64,000 nucleotides of DNA from Paenibacillus sp. BIHB 4019. GTDB taxonomy: Bacteria; Bacillota; Bacilli; Paenibacillales; Paenibacillaceae. The notes under the pieces are model-generated. The model made no database searches and had not been told where the DNA came from. It was given only the letters and a program-made list of their open reading frames with translations. Of the stretch, positions 8,036 through 17,885 are shown one piece after another. The stretch is from contig NZ_CP016808.1 in the NCBI RefSeq assembly GCF_002741035.1, forward strand, positions 6,434,501 to 6,498,500, read 5' to 3'. Position 1 is the stretch's first letter, and every line of letters begins with the position of its first letter. The position numbers and the translations under genes were made by a program.

Positions 8036-9918
8036 GGCCTTTCCCCTCCAACTTGTATCTCTTTAAGCACGACCGACATCACGGAAGATTGTCCTTTTTT
8101 AACGGTTTTATATGGCGCAAATCGCCATGAACGCACCATATCCGAATTGGTAATCACCATCGGAGTAGCGAGCGATTTGCTCTCCTTGCGAACCTGCTGC
8201 AAATTGAAGCGGATGAGCAGGTCGCCGGGAAGCACCTTGTCCCCTTCTTTGACAGCAGCCTTGAAATAGCCTTTGCCGCCAAGCAGGGACGTGTCAATGC
8301 CAATATGAAGCAGCACCTCAAGCCCTTCTGGCGTTCGAATGCCAATCGCATGCATCGTCGGATAAATATGAATAACTTCACCTTTGACAGGCGAGACTAA
8401 CTCCCCTTTATCCGGTATGAACGCAACCCCATCGCCAACAAGCTTGCCGGAAAAAATCGGATCGGGCACATCGCTGAGCGCGATCATTTTTCCCTGCATC
8501 GGCGAGCTGAACAGCACCTGCTCCTGATCCCGCTGAATAGTATTCAAAATTTCCCCGCGAATCAGCTCCGAATATGTGCCGAAGACGACCTGCACATTGC
8601 CGCCGCCGAGGCGAATGACACCGGCTGCCCCCAAATTGCGCAGCGCTGCGATATCAAGCTGCTTCTCATTGGCTACCTTCAATCGCAGCCGCGTAATGCA
8701 GGACTCCATTTTCACAATATTGTCCTTGCCGCCAATCGCCTGTAAAATAAGCGGCGCACGCTGCGGGATATCGCCAGCCCACTCATCGAGATGCGAGCCT
8801 TCCTCGCGCCCAGGGGTCGGAATTTGAAAACGGTCGATCGCCCAGCGGAACAAAAAATAATAAATAAGCCCCACCACGATACCGATTGGAATGAGCAGCC
8901 AGCCGCGCGTGGCCAAATGCTCGTTGACGATAAAATCAATCGCTCCGCCCGAGAAAGAAAAGCCATGGCGAATGCCAAGTTCATACGTCACCCACATAAT
9001 GACGCCCGATAGCAGCGCATGCACGACGAACAAATAAGGCGCAACGAATAGAAAGGCAAATTCTACAGGCTCGGTCACACCAGTCAAAAAGGAAGCCAGA
9101 GCCGCGTACATAAACGTTTTGCGGATTTTAGGCTTAAGATCCTCCCTCGCCTCATGGATAATGGCAAGCGCGATTGCAGGCAGGGCAAACATCATCGTCG
9201 GGTACATTCCCGCCATGAACACGCCTGCTGTTGGATCGCCAGCGAAAAACCGCGGCAAATCGCCATATACGGTTGTCCCATCCGCCATCGTATAACTGCC
9301 AATCTGGAACCAGAACACATGGCTGACGAGATGATGCAGGCCAAACACGACCAAAATTCGATGGACAAAGCCATAAAGAAAAACACCGAACCCGCCTCCT
9401 GAAGCTACGATGTTGCCAAGCTCTTCAAGCATGCGTTCAATATAAGGCGTTAGTCCAATCATAAATATGGAAAATAAGACCGATATAAAGCTGACAAACA
9501 GCGGTACAAACCGCGGCCCTCCGAAAAATTGTATGTATTCAGGCAAACGCAAGTTCTTAAATCGTTCATAGCTAAAGCCTGAGATGATGCCCATCAACGT
9601 TCCGATAAACACCGTCGGCTCAATTTCCGGCACAGCCGTCTGGGTAATGCCCACATAAATGAACATCCCGCCAAGTGCCGCTAAAGCAGCTGCAAGCGCA
9701 TTTCCCGTCATACCAAGCGCAATGCCTACCGCAAACAAATAAGGAAGGTAAGTAAAAATGGCGTGACTTGCGGCCTGCAAATAAAGCGTAAGCTGCGGCA
9801 GTCCAATATAATCCCACGGCAATTGACTGAGGCTCGAAAATAAGGCTGCTGCTGGAAGCACAATCATTGGCAGCATAAATGCTCTTCCGAGCTGCTGCAG
9901 GCTTCCTAATATATTCAC
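8032..9918 (-). CDS. PTS permease EIICBA, glucose/N-acetylglucosamine family
   Basis: A 628-residue fused permease. The EIIC membrane domain spans about 1-365 (start LQQLGRAFMLPMIVLP; GDPTAGVFMAGMYPTMMFALP and GVTEPVEFAFLFVAP are family hallmarks). EIIB follows with the phospho-Cys at C407 in ESCITRLRL, then EIIA with the phospho-His at H538 in LLHIGIDTSLLGG. It imports and phosphorylates a hexose; glucose and N-acetylglucosamine cannot be separated by eye. GTG start with GGGGG 7 bases upstream. A promoter at 9958-9986 precedes it and ptsI follows with a 4-base overlap. Confidence 0.93.
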   Translation of the reverse strand: MNILGSLQQLGRAFMLPMIVLPAAALFSSLSQLPWDYIGLPQLTLYLQAASHAIFTYLPYLFAVGIALGMTGNALAAALAALGGMFIYVGITQTAVPEIEPTVFIGTLMGIISGFSYERFKNLRLPEYIQFFGGPRFVPLFVSFISVLFSIFMIGLTPYIERMLEELGNIVASGGGFGVFLYGFVHRILVVFGLHHLVSHVFWFQIGSYTMADGTTVYGDLPRFFAGDPTAGVFMAGMYPTMMFALPAIALAIIHEAREDLKPKIRKTFMYAALASFLTGVTEPVEFAFLFVAPYLFVVHALLSGVIMWVTYELGIRHGFSFSGGAIDFIVNEHLATRGWLLIPIGIVVGLIYYFLFRWAIDRFQIPTPGREEGSHLDEWAGDIPQRAPLILQAIGGKDNIVKMESCITRLRLKVANEKQLDIAALRNLGAAGVIRLGGGNVQVVFGTYSELIRGEILNTIQRDQEQVLFSSPMQGKMIALSDVPDPIFSGKLVGDGVAFIPDKGELVSPVKGEVIHIYPTMHAIGIRTPEGLEVLLHIGIDTSLLGGKGYFKAAVKEGDKVLPGDLLIRFNLQQVRKESKSLATPMVITNSDMVRSWRFAPYKTVKKGQSSVMSVVLKEIQVGGERP

Positions 9919-9957
9919 TTTCGTACCCCCTTTGCTGATTAAAATGTCTTTTTCTCG

Positions 9958-9986
9958 ATGGTAAGGCTTTCCGCACGTTTTGTCAA
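9958..9986 (-). promoter_or_regulatory. sigma-A promoter of the EIICBA-ptsI operon
   Basis: On the minus strand TTGACA (9981-9986), exactly 17 bases, TACCAT (9958-9963). The leader is only about 35 bases, leaving no room for a LicT/GlcT-type antiterminator hairpin. Confidence 0.7.
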
Positions 9987-9992
9987 AGTGAA

Positions 9993-10072
9993 GAGCGGGC
10001 CTTTCGGCCCGCTCCTGTTGATGATTCTTCCTAATATAACGTTACAGCGCAGGGCTTAGCTTAAGCCCTGCG
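9993..10072 (-). terminator. two hairpins after the Asn/Gln-rich gene
   Basis: Perfect stems CGCAGGGCTT/AAGCCCTGCG (10048-10072) and GAGCGGGCC/GGCCCGCTC (9993-10014) follow the stop at 10081. Neither has a strong T-run, so they may act by RNA stabilisation as much as by termination. Confidence 0.55.
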
Positions 10073-10080
10073 TATATAGC

Positions 10081-10704
10081 TTAGCGGTTTTGTCCAGCCT
10101 GCCATCCCAATTGCGAAATGACCGGACCGGATTGTGCATAAGCGTTCGTTGCGTGGTACACCGGATTATGTCCTGTTGCCGATTGTACAGGCATGCCGCC
10201 ATGCGTTTGGTTTTGGTTATTGGACATGTTATTGGACATGCCCGAATAGCCGCCGCTTGAGAAGTTTTGGTTAGCATAGCCTGTGTGGGACTGAACATAA
10301 TGCTGCTGCGGGCTCGATTGATAGCCTAAATGCGAGATCACCGGATTCGCTCCATAATTAGCCGAGCTTTGGTGCGAAGTATAGCTTGGAACTTGGTGAT
10401 GCATCGTGTTCGATTGGTAGCCGCTATTCGGCTGATATTGATGCTGCATCATTCCCGCATTTTGTTGATGGCTTGGCAAATATGCAGCAGAGCTGTAGCT
10501 GTGCTGATTCGTCGCCTGATAACCGCCAGTTGGAGATTGCACAATGCTGCTTGGGTTCTGGTTAAAGGTTGGCTCGCTCAGTTGGCCTTGATAATGCGAC
10601 TGTACGAAGCCCGATGGCTGATAGTTGTTCGAAAATTGACCTTGTTGACCCAGTTGACCTTGCTGCCCTTGGAAATATCCTGGCTGTTGCGACATTTGAT
10701 TCAC
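10081..10704 (-). CDS. Asn/Gln/Tyr/Ser-rich low-complexity protein, coat-like
   Basis: A 207-residue protein built almost only of Gln, Asn, Ser, Tyr, Gly and His, with no signal peptide or membrane segment. Repeated motifs are visible: FVQSHYQGQ, IVQSPTGGYQ, YVQSHTGY and PVQSATGH, and the duplicated NPVISHLGYQ / GPVISQLGWQ, the second at the C-terminus. Such composition is typical of spore coat or other self-assembling surface proteins, and it is prion-like. The GTG start has GGAGGA 6 bases upstream. It follows the terminator of the CoA-binding gene, so it must have its own promoter in about 30 bases or inside that hairpin. Function is inferred only from composition. Confidence 0.75.
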   Translation of the reverse strand: MNQMSQQPGYFQGQQGQLGQQGQFSNNYQPSGFVQSHYQGQLSEPTFNQNPSSIVQSPTGGYQATNQHSYSSAAYLPSHQQNAGMMQHQYQPNSGYQSNTMHHQVPSYTSHQSSANYGANPVISHLGYQSSPQQHYVQSHTGYANQNFSSGGYSGMSNNMSNNQNQTHGGMPVQSATGHNPVYHATNAYAQSGPVISQLGWQAGQNR

Positions 10705-10724
10705 GTGTTGTCCTCCTCGACATT

Positions 10725-10778
10725 AAAAAAGAAAGTCTTCATGAACGACATGCTGCATCGCCCCTTGAAGCCTTTCTT
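10725..10778 (-). terminator. terminator after CoA-binding gene
   Basis: Stem AAGAAAGGCTTC/GAAGACTTTCTT with a 26-base loop followed by a run of T on the minus strand. Confidence 0.7.
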
Positions 10779-10810
10779 ATTGTGTTAAATCGATCGGTTT
10801 TTTATTACAG

Positions 10811-11251
10811 TCAGGTTTTGGATTTTCCTTGTGGGAGCAAAATCGAATCCTCGACCTTAATGCAGCGGTCCATAATCACTTGCAATCCACCAGCTTCAGC
10901 GATGCTCGCCGCTTCATCATTAGCGATGCCAAGCTGGAGCCACAAAATTTTCGCACCAATTGCAACGGCTTCCTCCGCGACTTGCGGGGTATGCTCGCTG
11001 CGTCTGAACACATTAACGATGTCCACTTTAAATGGAATATCACTTAACGTCTCGTATCGGGTTTCACCTAAAATTTCTGCCGCCTTCACAGCCGGATTAA
11101 CCGGAATGATGCGATAGCCTTTAGCCTGCATCGCCTGCGATACCATATAAGAGACGCGGTCAGGCTTGTCCGACAAGCCGACCACCGCTACAGTAGCACT
11201 TTGCTCAAGCAGCTGCTTAATTTCCTCGCGTGATGGATTTTCAAATGCCAT
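10811..11251 (-). CDS. CoA-binding-domain protein, YccU/YneT type
   Basis: A 146-residue single-domain Rossmann protein. The start ATVAVVGLSDKPDRVSYMVSQAM (about 18-40) is the nucleotide-binding turn of the CoA_binding family seen in succinyl-CoA synthetase alpha, followed by GYRIIPVNPA and VDIVNVFRRSEHTPQ, and ILWLQLGIAND. Stand-alone members such as YccU are widespread; they bind CoA but have no settled function. A GGGAGGAGCGG site precedes the ATG. Transcribed alone toward a terminator at 10725-10778. Confidence 0.9.
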   Translation of the reverse strand: MAFENPSREEIKQLLEQSATVAVVGLSDKPDRVSYMVSQAMQAKGYRIIPVNPAVKAAEILGETRYETLSDIPFKVDIVNVFRRSEHTPQVAEEAVAIGAKILWLQLGIANDEAASIAEAGGLQVIMDRCIKVEDSILLPQGKSKT

Positions 11252-11299
11252 ATGAACCGCTCCTCCCTTATTCCACCTGTTATTTCTCCTACTGCAAGC

Positions 11300-12595
11300 T
11301 TATTCTACCCACTCTACGTTCGCACCAAGCGCCTTCAAATGGTCAAAATAAATCGGATAGGACTTCGCTACATGATGCGCGTCGCGAATACGAATCGGCT
11401 GCTTGGAGCGCAAACCGACAATCGTCAAAGCCATAATAACGCGGTGGTCATAATGCGCATTAATTTCGACGCCGCCTTCAACGCCTTCTGGACGTCCATG
11501 CACAATAATTTCGCTTTGACGCTCTTCTACATTCGCTCCTGCTTTGCGAAGCTCGTTCAAATAGTCGGTAATCCGGTCGCATTCCTTGTAACGCAAATTT
11601 TCAACATCATAAAACCGCGAGGTACCTTCAGCAAATACAGCGGCCGCTACCATCGCCAGCACCGCATCCGTCGCTTGGTCGCCGTCGAATTCAACAGCTT
11701 TCAGCTTGCCATTTCCCTTAACATGAACGATATCATTGTCATGAGTAAGCGGCACTTCCATCATGCGAAGCACATCTACGATCGCACGCTCGCCCTGCTT
11801 GCTTTTCTCAGCGAGACGGTGCACGATGACATCCGATTGCGTCACTGCCGCAGCCGCAAGAATCGCTGCCGAGCCTGGATAATCTCCCTGTACGATATAG
11901 GTTTTCGCTTCGTAGCTTTGGCCGCCTGGAATGCGGTAGTTCATCAAATCCTCGCTTGCATGAATAACGATGCCCGCTTGCTCCAGCACCTCCAGCGTTT
12001 GTCCAACGACAACCTTGGACTTCAAATCATTCAGTACTTCGATTTCGCTATCTTCTGCAAGCAACGGAGTCAGGAACAGCAAGGCGCTCAAAAACTGCGA
12101 GCTGACAGCGCCGGACACTTGAATTTTGCCGCCCTTCGCTTGTCCGCCCTTAATCGTAATCGGCAGCTTGCCTTCATTATGGGTGACTTGTACGCCAATT
12201 TGCCCAAGCGCATCAATTAAATCACTGTGCGGGCGTTTGCCAAGCGAATCCGGATACCGGTTTACAAACGTCACATCCGGGCAAAGCGATGCGATGGCCA
12301 TCAGGAAACGAAGAACAGCTCCTGCATTGCCTACGTCCAGCTCCTTGACATCCTTCGGATTACGGCCAAAGCCGGTAATGACGATTTTCTCTTCATCTTC
12401 TTCTACGGTAGCGCCCAAATCGCGAATACAGCGGCGCATCGCATCGCTGTCCTCACTGTGAGCTGGATAATAAATCGTGCTCGTGCCTTCAGCAAGCGCA
12501 GCGACCAGCAAGTAGCGCGTCGTATAATTTTTAGAGGAAAGCGCTTGAATTTCCCCGTTTAGCGTCGGTGTGGGCGTAACTAAAACATCTGTCAT
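11300..12595 (-). CDS. aroA: 3-phosphoshikimate 1-carboxyvinyltransferase, divergent form
   Basis: A 431-residue EPSP synthase that adds the enolpyruvyl group of PEP to shikimate-3-phosphate. Lys22 and Arg27 of the N-terminal loop are kept (SSKNYTTRYLL), but Ser23 is replaced by Asn. SGAVSSQFLSALLF, LRYKECDRI and YDHRVIMAL match the family. The PEP loop reads GNAGAVLRFL, where the common form is GNAGTAMRPL, so the positions equal to T97 and P101 of E. coli are Ala and Phe. The segment usually DxSSA reads YPGSAAI. It starts directly at the aroK stop. Function is likely kept, with an altered PEP pocket; another aroA may exist elsewhere in the genome. Confidence 0.88.
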   Translation of the reverse strand: MTDVLVTPTPTLNGEIQALSSKNYTTRYLLVAALAEGTSTIYYPAHSEDSDAMRRCIRDLGATVEEDEEKIVITGFGRNPKDVKELDVGNAGAVLRFLMAIASLCPDVTFVNRYPDSLGKRPHSDLIDALGQIGVQVTHNEGKLPITIKGGQAKGGKIQVSGAVSSQFLSALLFLTPLLAEDSEIEVLNDLKSKVVVGQTLEVLEQAGIVIHASEDLMNYRIPGGQSYEAKTYIVQGDYPGSAAILAAAAVTQSDVIVHRLAEKSKQGERAIVDVLRMMEVPLTHDNDIVHVKGNGKLKAVEFDGDQATDAVLAMVAAAVFAEGTSRFYDVENLRYKECDRITDYLNELRKAGANVEERQSEIIVHGRPEGVEGGVEINAHYDHRVIMALTIVGLRSKQPIRIRDAHHVAKSYPIYFDHLKALGANVEWVE

Positions 12596-13123
12596 TTATT
12601 TTGTCTCCCTTGTTTGTATAATAGTTGCGCATACGGCATGCACATTGAGCGATGTCGTATCCAGCACCAGATGTGCAAAATCGTAAGCGTGCTTGCGCTG
12701 CTCCATAATCCGGTTCACATTCGCGGTAACGTCGCCTTGCAGCAGCGGCCTAGACGAATCGGACTGTACCCTCGCAATAATCTGCTCGGCGCTTGCCTTG
12801 AGTGCGACTACGAGACTTCCGCCCAGCATCGCCTCCCGGTTGGCTTCACGCAAAACAGCGCCTCCACCCGTCGCAATAATGGCCGGCTCCTTGCGGCTTA
12901 GCAGCTCTTGAATGATGCCGCTCTCCAAATCGCGAAAGCCGGCTTCCCCAATTTCCGCAAACAGCTCTGCGACCCGCTTGCCCTGCGAGCGTTCGATTTC
13001 CTCATCGGTATCGAATCTTGCATAGCCGAGCTGCTCGGCGAGCAGGCGGCTGACGGTCGATTTCCCTGTTCCCATAAAGCCTACCAGCACAATTTTGCTG
13101 TGGCGGCCTGCTTCCTGATTCAT
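12596..13123 (-). CDS. aroK: shikimate kinase
   Basis: A 175-residue P-loop kinase that phosphorylates shikimate at the 3-hydroxyl, the step before EPSP synthase. Seen are the Walker A loop GFMGTGKST (about 15-23), the shikimate-binding FDTDEEIERSQGKRV, FRDLESGII, the GGGAVLR loop, and the lid RPLLQGD with its Arg. Length is typical. The stop abuts the aroA start with no gap, so the two consecutive pathway enzymes are translationally coupled. A divergent small gene begins at 13269; the 145 bases between hold promoters in both directions. Confidence 0.95.
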   Translation of the reverse strand: MNQEAGRHSKIVLVGFMGTGKSTVSRLLAEQLGYARFDTDEEIERSQGKRVAELFAEIGEAGFRDLESGIIQELLSRKEPAIIATGGGAVLREANREAMLGGSLVVALKASAEQIIARVQSDSSRPLLQGDVTANVNRIMEQRKHAYDFAHLVLDTTSLNVHAVCATIIQTRETK

Positions 13124-13268
13124 TCTCTAGTGCCCCCATCAAATTAGTGTATCCTATTAATTTCTTCAACTATCATATCATTTTTTACAGCAAATCGGGT
13201 ATAAAAAAGTTCATTTTGCCGTATCGTTGATAATGATGCTTATATCAAACGGTAGGAGGGTTGCCGTA

Positions 13269-13592
13269 ATGACCAATGATCGTGAATGCCCAGCCACACA
13301 GAAGGCGGAATTACGCATTAGCCGTATTTTAAATCCCACTCATCCGCTTTCCCGCGAAGATGTTATCTGGATGCTCGAATATATTAAAAAAAAGGTGGCT
13401 GACGATGATCCTGCTTTAACAGGTTTGTCGCAGCCACGATTGTTGCGTAATTTTCATTGCTTTGCAGAAGCGGCCATGAGCCTCATACACCGCGGACGCG
13501 CTTCCGAACAGGAAGCCGATCGTTTGCGGAGCTGGCTCAAAGAAGCGTCTTACGGTTTAACCGCAGCAAAAAGGAGCGAGCCGCACGAATAA
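13269..13592 (+). CDS. conserved hypothetical protein, helical
   Basis: A 107-residue soluble, helix-rich protein that I do not recognise. Residues 15-45 (ISRILNPTHPLSREDVIWMLEYIKKK) and the C-terminal half (FHCFAEAAMSLIHRGRASEQEADRL in part) look like a compact helical bundle. The ATG at 13269 is preceded by GGAGGG at 8 bases; an in-frame ATG at 13227 has no such site. Its 3' end carries the hairpin used as terminator by the convergent gnd gene. Confidence 0.65.
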   Translation: MTNDRECPATQKAELRISRILNPTHPLSREDVIWMLEYIKKKVADDDPALTGLSQPRLLRNFHCFAEAAMSLIHRGRASEQEADRLRSWLKEASYGLTAAKRSEPHE

Positions 13593-13606
13593 TGCCGCTC
13601 GCTCCT
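13567..13606 (-). terminator. terminator of gnd, inside the convergent gene
   Basis: Ten-base stem AGGAGCGAGC/GCTCGCTCCT followed on the minus strand by TTTTT. It overlaps the last codons and stop of the 107-residue plus-strand gene. Confidence 0.8.
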
Positions 13607-13619
13607 CTTAAGGTCCCGA

Positions 13620-15032
<1,413 letters not shown>

Positions 15033-15236
15033 CTGGTTCTTCCATCCTTTGTTATTGTATTTGGGTCAACAATAGCTCTATTTTACTCCTTTTGTGCAGA
15101 GAAGAAAACTAGTAGGGTTTAAAAATATAATCAAAACACCATCAGTTTTATTGACCGCTTTAGAAAGTTTACCTTATATTGCGCCAGAATGCGACCTTCC
15201 ACTTGCAAACGTTGCCGCCATCCGGGCTATATTTTT

Positions 15237-15281
15237 AAAAAAAACAAAAAAAACGGGAATAACCGCAATGGCTACACCCGC
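15237..15281 (-). terminator. terminator after the 198-residue unknown gene
   Basis: Stem with an internal loop (GGG..TAGCC/GGTTA..CCC) followed on the minus strand by eight T, one G and eight T. Confidence 0.65.
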
Positions 15282-15323
15282 TTTATCTATTTTGTACAAC
15301 CTTTGTTCCCAAATAGACGGCGT

Positions 15324-15920
15324 TTACAATTCGAGTTGCAGCATTTCCAGCCGCAGCTCTCCAAGCTTTGCTTTTGACGAAAGGACAGCAGCCTCATCTT
15401 CAGCTTCCAGCGCTTCATACAGAACGGACAGCTCGTAGTCAAGCTCGTAGCGCAGCACCTGGGCGCGCTCCTCTGCTCGTTTGGATTGAAAAGCTTTGAT
15501 CATTTCTTCCATGGTCACAAGCGGCTTCTTCTGATAAATAATCCGATGTTCCATACCGGACACCTCCACAAGTCGTATAATCTCACCGAACATAATGCTC
15601 TCAATGACGATTTGACGATCCTTCATTCGCTTGACCACCGCATGACCTCTGGAATCATTAATGAGCTTTTCCAGTAGCTCCGACAACCTCTCGTCCCGGA
15701 TTAAATAGTCTCCCACCATCTTGTAGCTATCCTTCATCCGCTGAAACTTAAGCTTCACCAGCTTGCGGCCTGTTCGAATCGAGATGAGAAACTGGACCTC
15801 CGTTTCGCTCCAATACAAGGAGTACCCTTCCTGAATGAGATCGCGGATGAGATTTTGGATTTGCCGCCGTTCAAATCGCAGCTCCAAATTGCAATACTCG
15901 ACTTCGTGGCTCTTATTCAC
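15324..15920 (-). CDS. conserved hypothetical protein
   Basis: A 198-residue soluble, highly charged protein without a motif I can name. The N-terminal 60 residues predict alternating strands and helix (ELRFERRQIQNLIRDLIQEG), and the last 60 are a long charged helix of coiled-coil type (EERAQVLRYELDYELSVLYE). The GTG at 15920 has AAGGAGGG 6 bases upstream, so the longer frame to 15953 is not used. It is a single-gene unit between the sigma/anti-sigma pair and gnd with a terminator behind it. Confidence 0.65.
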   Translation of the reverse strand: MNKSHEVEYCNLELRFERRQIQNLIRDLIQEGYSLYWSETEVQFLISIRTGRKLVKLKFQRMKDSYKMVGDYLIRDERLSELLEKLINDSRGHAVVKRMKDRQIVIESIMFGEIIRLVEVSGMEHRIIYQKKPLVTMEEMIKAFQSKRAEERAQVLRYELDYELSVLYEALEAEDEAAVLSSKAKLGELRLEMLQLEL

Positions 15921-16069
15921 GGCAATCCCTCCTTCAAAACAGTGTCGTAACACCTTTCACAAATTTGACTAAATGTTCTGACAATTTGTTCTTATTTCTA
16001 TCTTATACTCCATCTTATGTTCTGGCAACTTGGTTTATTGACTAATTTTAAAGGGAAATTGGATTTTGG

Positions 16070-16109
16070 GTAAAAAATAATACAAGCCGCCCAAATTGGG
16101 CAGCTTGTA
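16070..16109 (-). terminator. terminator after the anti-sigma gene
   Basis: Stem ACAAGCTGCCCAA/TTGGGCGGCTTGT with one mismatch and minimal loop, followed by TATTATTTTTT on the minus strand. Confidence 0.8.
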
Positions 16110-16160
16110 GCAAGCACTGAACGCGCTCGGATGTATACAATTGGAGCAGCTTTTCGCTTT

Positions 16161-17885
16161 CTAAGGAAGCAACGGCGTGCGCAGTTCCTTATCCGGTGCG
16201 TCCGTCGTGTAGTAATAGATAGACAAATCGAGGCTGTCTCCCTCGTAGTTCCGATAAACCTCCGTCGAGCTGTTAATGCCGTCTCCAGAGAAATTAGAAC
16301 TCAATACCTCGCTCGGCATGCTGTCTCTTCCTTTTCCACGGAACGTCTGGTTTACGCCTCCAAAAATCTTCTCGTCGCTTTCACTTTGGACAAACACATC
16401 TGCACCTTTACGGTAATACGTCCATTTAACTGGAAAGCCGCCAACCTCTGTCGTCATATATTGTTTCTCTTCCCTAATGTTGGTCAAGTGAATGACGACA
16501 TTTTCGTCGATATGTTCGGTCACTTCGTAGCTTTGAATGAGCGCAATCGGTGTTTGCTCTGTAATAATAAGTCCCTGTGGACGTTCAAATCGAATAGAAT
16601 CGCTATACGGGTCACTGCCACCCCAAAAATGACCTTCCAGTATGGTTCCTCCCACATCAAGATCAAAATTTTTGAAGGAGTACTGCATATGTCTTTTCTC
16701 ATGGCTGGTAGTAAGTCTGATTTGTGTTGGCGTAATAACCAATTGATCGATATTGAAACTATTTTGTGTCAATTCAATCGGCACATGAACATCACGTTTA
16801 ATCGTACCGGCAAGCATCGCTTGTTTATCGAGCTGAAGAGGGATGCTCCATTCCCCATTAATATGTTTCTCTTCACGAGAATAGCTTAGACTATTTGTTA
16901 CACTGCCATCCTTTAGATCGCTAAGGTTAAAATGCTGCTGCATCGTATATTCACCATTAGGCCCCGGTTTCCCAAATGTACCGCTGCGGCTTGTTTTTAT
17001 CGGCGTGTCCCCGCTCTTGAACGTAAGCTCTGGGTATGCAAAGCCCGCTAAGGATTTATCCGTAAAGCTAAGCGCGGAGGACAGCATGACCTCATCCCCA
17101 TTTTGCTTGAAAAGCTGGACTTCCAGCTTGCCCATTCCATCCTTATCCAAATTAAAAACTTGTATGCCTTCGTTAGTTAGATCCAAATCAATTGGAATCG
17201 ATGCGTTTGAGATGAAGCTTGCCTCGGACGCCGAAAAATCCACCTTATCGACTAACTGCTCTGGCGTCCATTCCGTCTCGAAATAACCGCGGTACGAATG
17301 ACTGGCCTCATCCCAGCCTCTCATTGAGTAGTTGCCATCAATCGTTTTACCGTTTGAGTCCGTCAAATGCATATTTGAGAAGGATAAATAACCGTCCTCC
17401 CCATCTGGTGGAACGAGGCTGTACAGCAGCACGGTACGATTGTCATCAACAACCGCTGTATGAATCGTAAACGTTGCGCCATCCTGTACTGCCGACTTTT
17501 CAATATTTTGTCCCATCCCTTGAGCTAATGCCGATTGAATGCCGCTTCTGCCATTCAGCAGTTGAATCCAGTCCATTTGATAGGCAAAAACCGGAGTCGC
17601 CGCAACTAAAGCAACGGCTGCTGCTATAAATAGACCGCGCTTCAGGCTGTGCGGCTTCCGCAAAACGCGCACGGATTCGTGCCCGGATGCTGCTGCACTA
17701 GATTTTCCTTGCTCCAAGCCTGCCCCGTTCTGCTGAGCGCCCTCTGTTAGGGCAGCTCCTTTGCTGCTAGTGGCTCCTTCAACGCCTGCTTGCTCAATCC
17801 GCTGCCACATCGCCTCAAAATCCGGATAGGCTGGCGGTTTAACTTCTTTTAAACGCTGAATCATTTCGTTCTCTGATGGCTTCAT
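16161..17885 (-). CDS. DUF4179-type anti-sigma factor, single-pass membrane
   Basis: A 574-residue protein with a cytoplasmic N-terminal zone (KEVKPPAYPDFEAMWQRIEQAG, about 14-35), a low-complexity linker, a membrane segment RGLFIAAAVALVAATPVFAY near residue 90-110 and a large extracellular part. The layout and the following DUF4179-like domain (GATFTIHTAVVDDNRTVLLYSL) match anti-sigma factors of ECF operons in Bacilli. It overlaps the ECF sigma gene by 47 bases, a strong sign of translational coupling. The outside domain probably senses the cell-envelope signal and holds the sigma factor at the membrane (inference). Confidence 0.82.
   Translation of the reverse strand: MKPSENEMIQRLKEVKPPAYPDFEAMWQRIEQAGVEGATSSKGAALTEGAQQNGAGLEQGKSSAAASGHESVRVLRKPHSLKRGLFIAAAVALVAATPVFAYQMDWIQLLNGRSGIQSALAQGMGQNIEKSAVQDGATFTIHTAVVDDNRTVLLYSLVPPDGEDGYLSFSNMHLTDSNGKTIDGNYSMRGWDEASHSYRGYFETEWTPEQLVDKVDFSASEASFISNASIPIDLDLTNEGIQVFNLDKDGMGKLEVQLFKQNGDEVMLSSALSFTDKSLAGFAYPELTFKSGDTPIKTSRSGTFGKPGPNGEYTMQQHFNLSDLKDGSVTNSLSYSREEKHINGEWSIPLQLDKQAMLAGTIKRDVHVPIELTQNSFNIDQLVITPTQIRLTTSHEKRHMQYSFKNFDLDVGGTILEGHFWGGSDPYSDSIRFERPQGLIITEQTPIALIQSYEVTEHIDENVVIHLTNIREEKQYMTTEVGGFPVKWTYYRKGADVFVQSESDEKIFGGVNQTFRGKGRDSMPSEVLSSNFSGDGINSSTEVYRNYEGDSLDLSIYYYTTDAPDKELRTPLLP

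Noticed and set aside
11252..12220. 322-codon open frame on the plus strand, antisense to aroA
   Set aside because: It mirrors the well-supported EPSP synthase gene, has no binding site and no family-like pattern; long antisense frames are common in this base composition.
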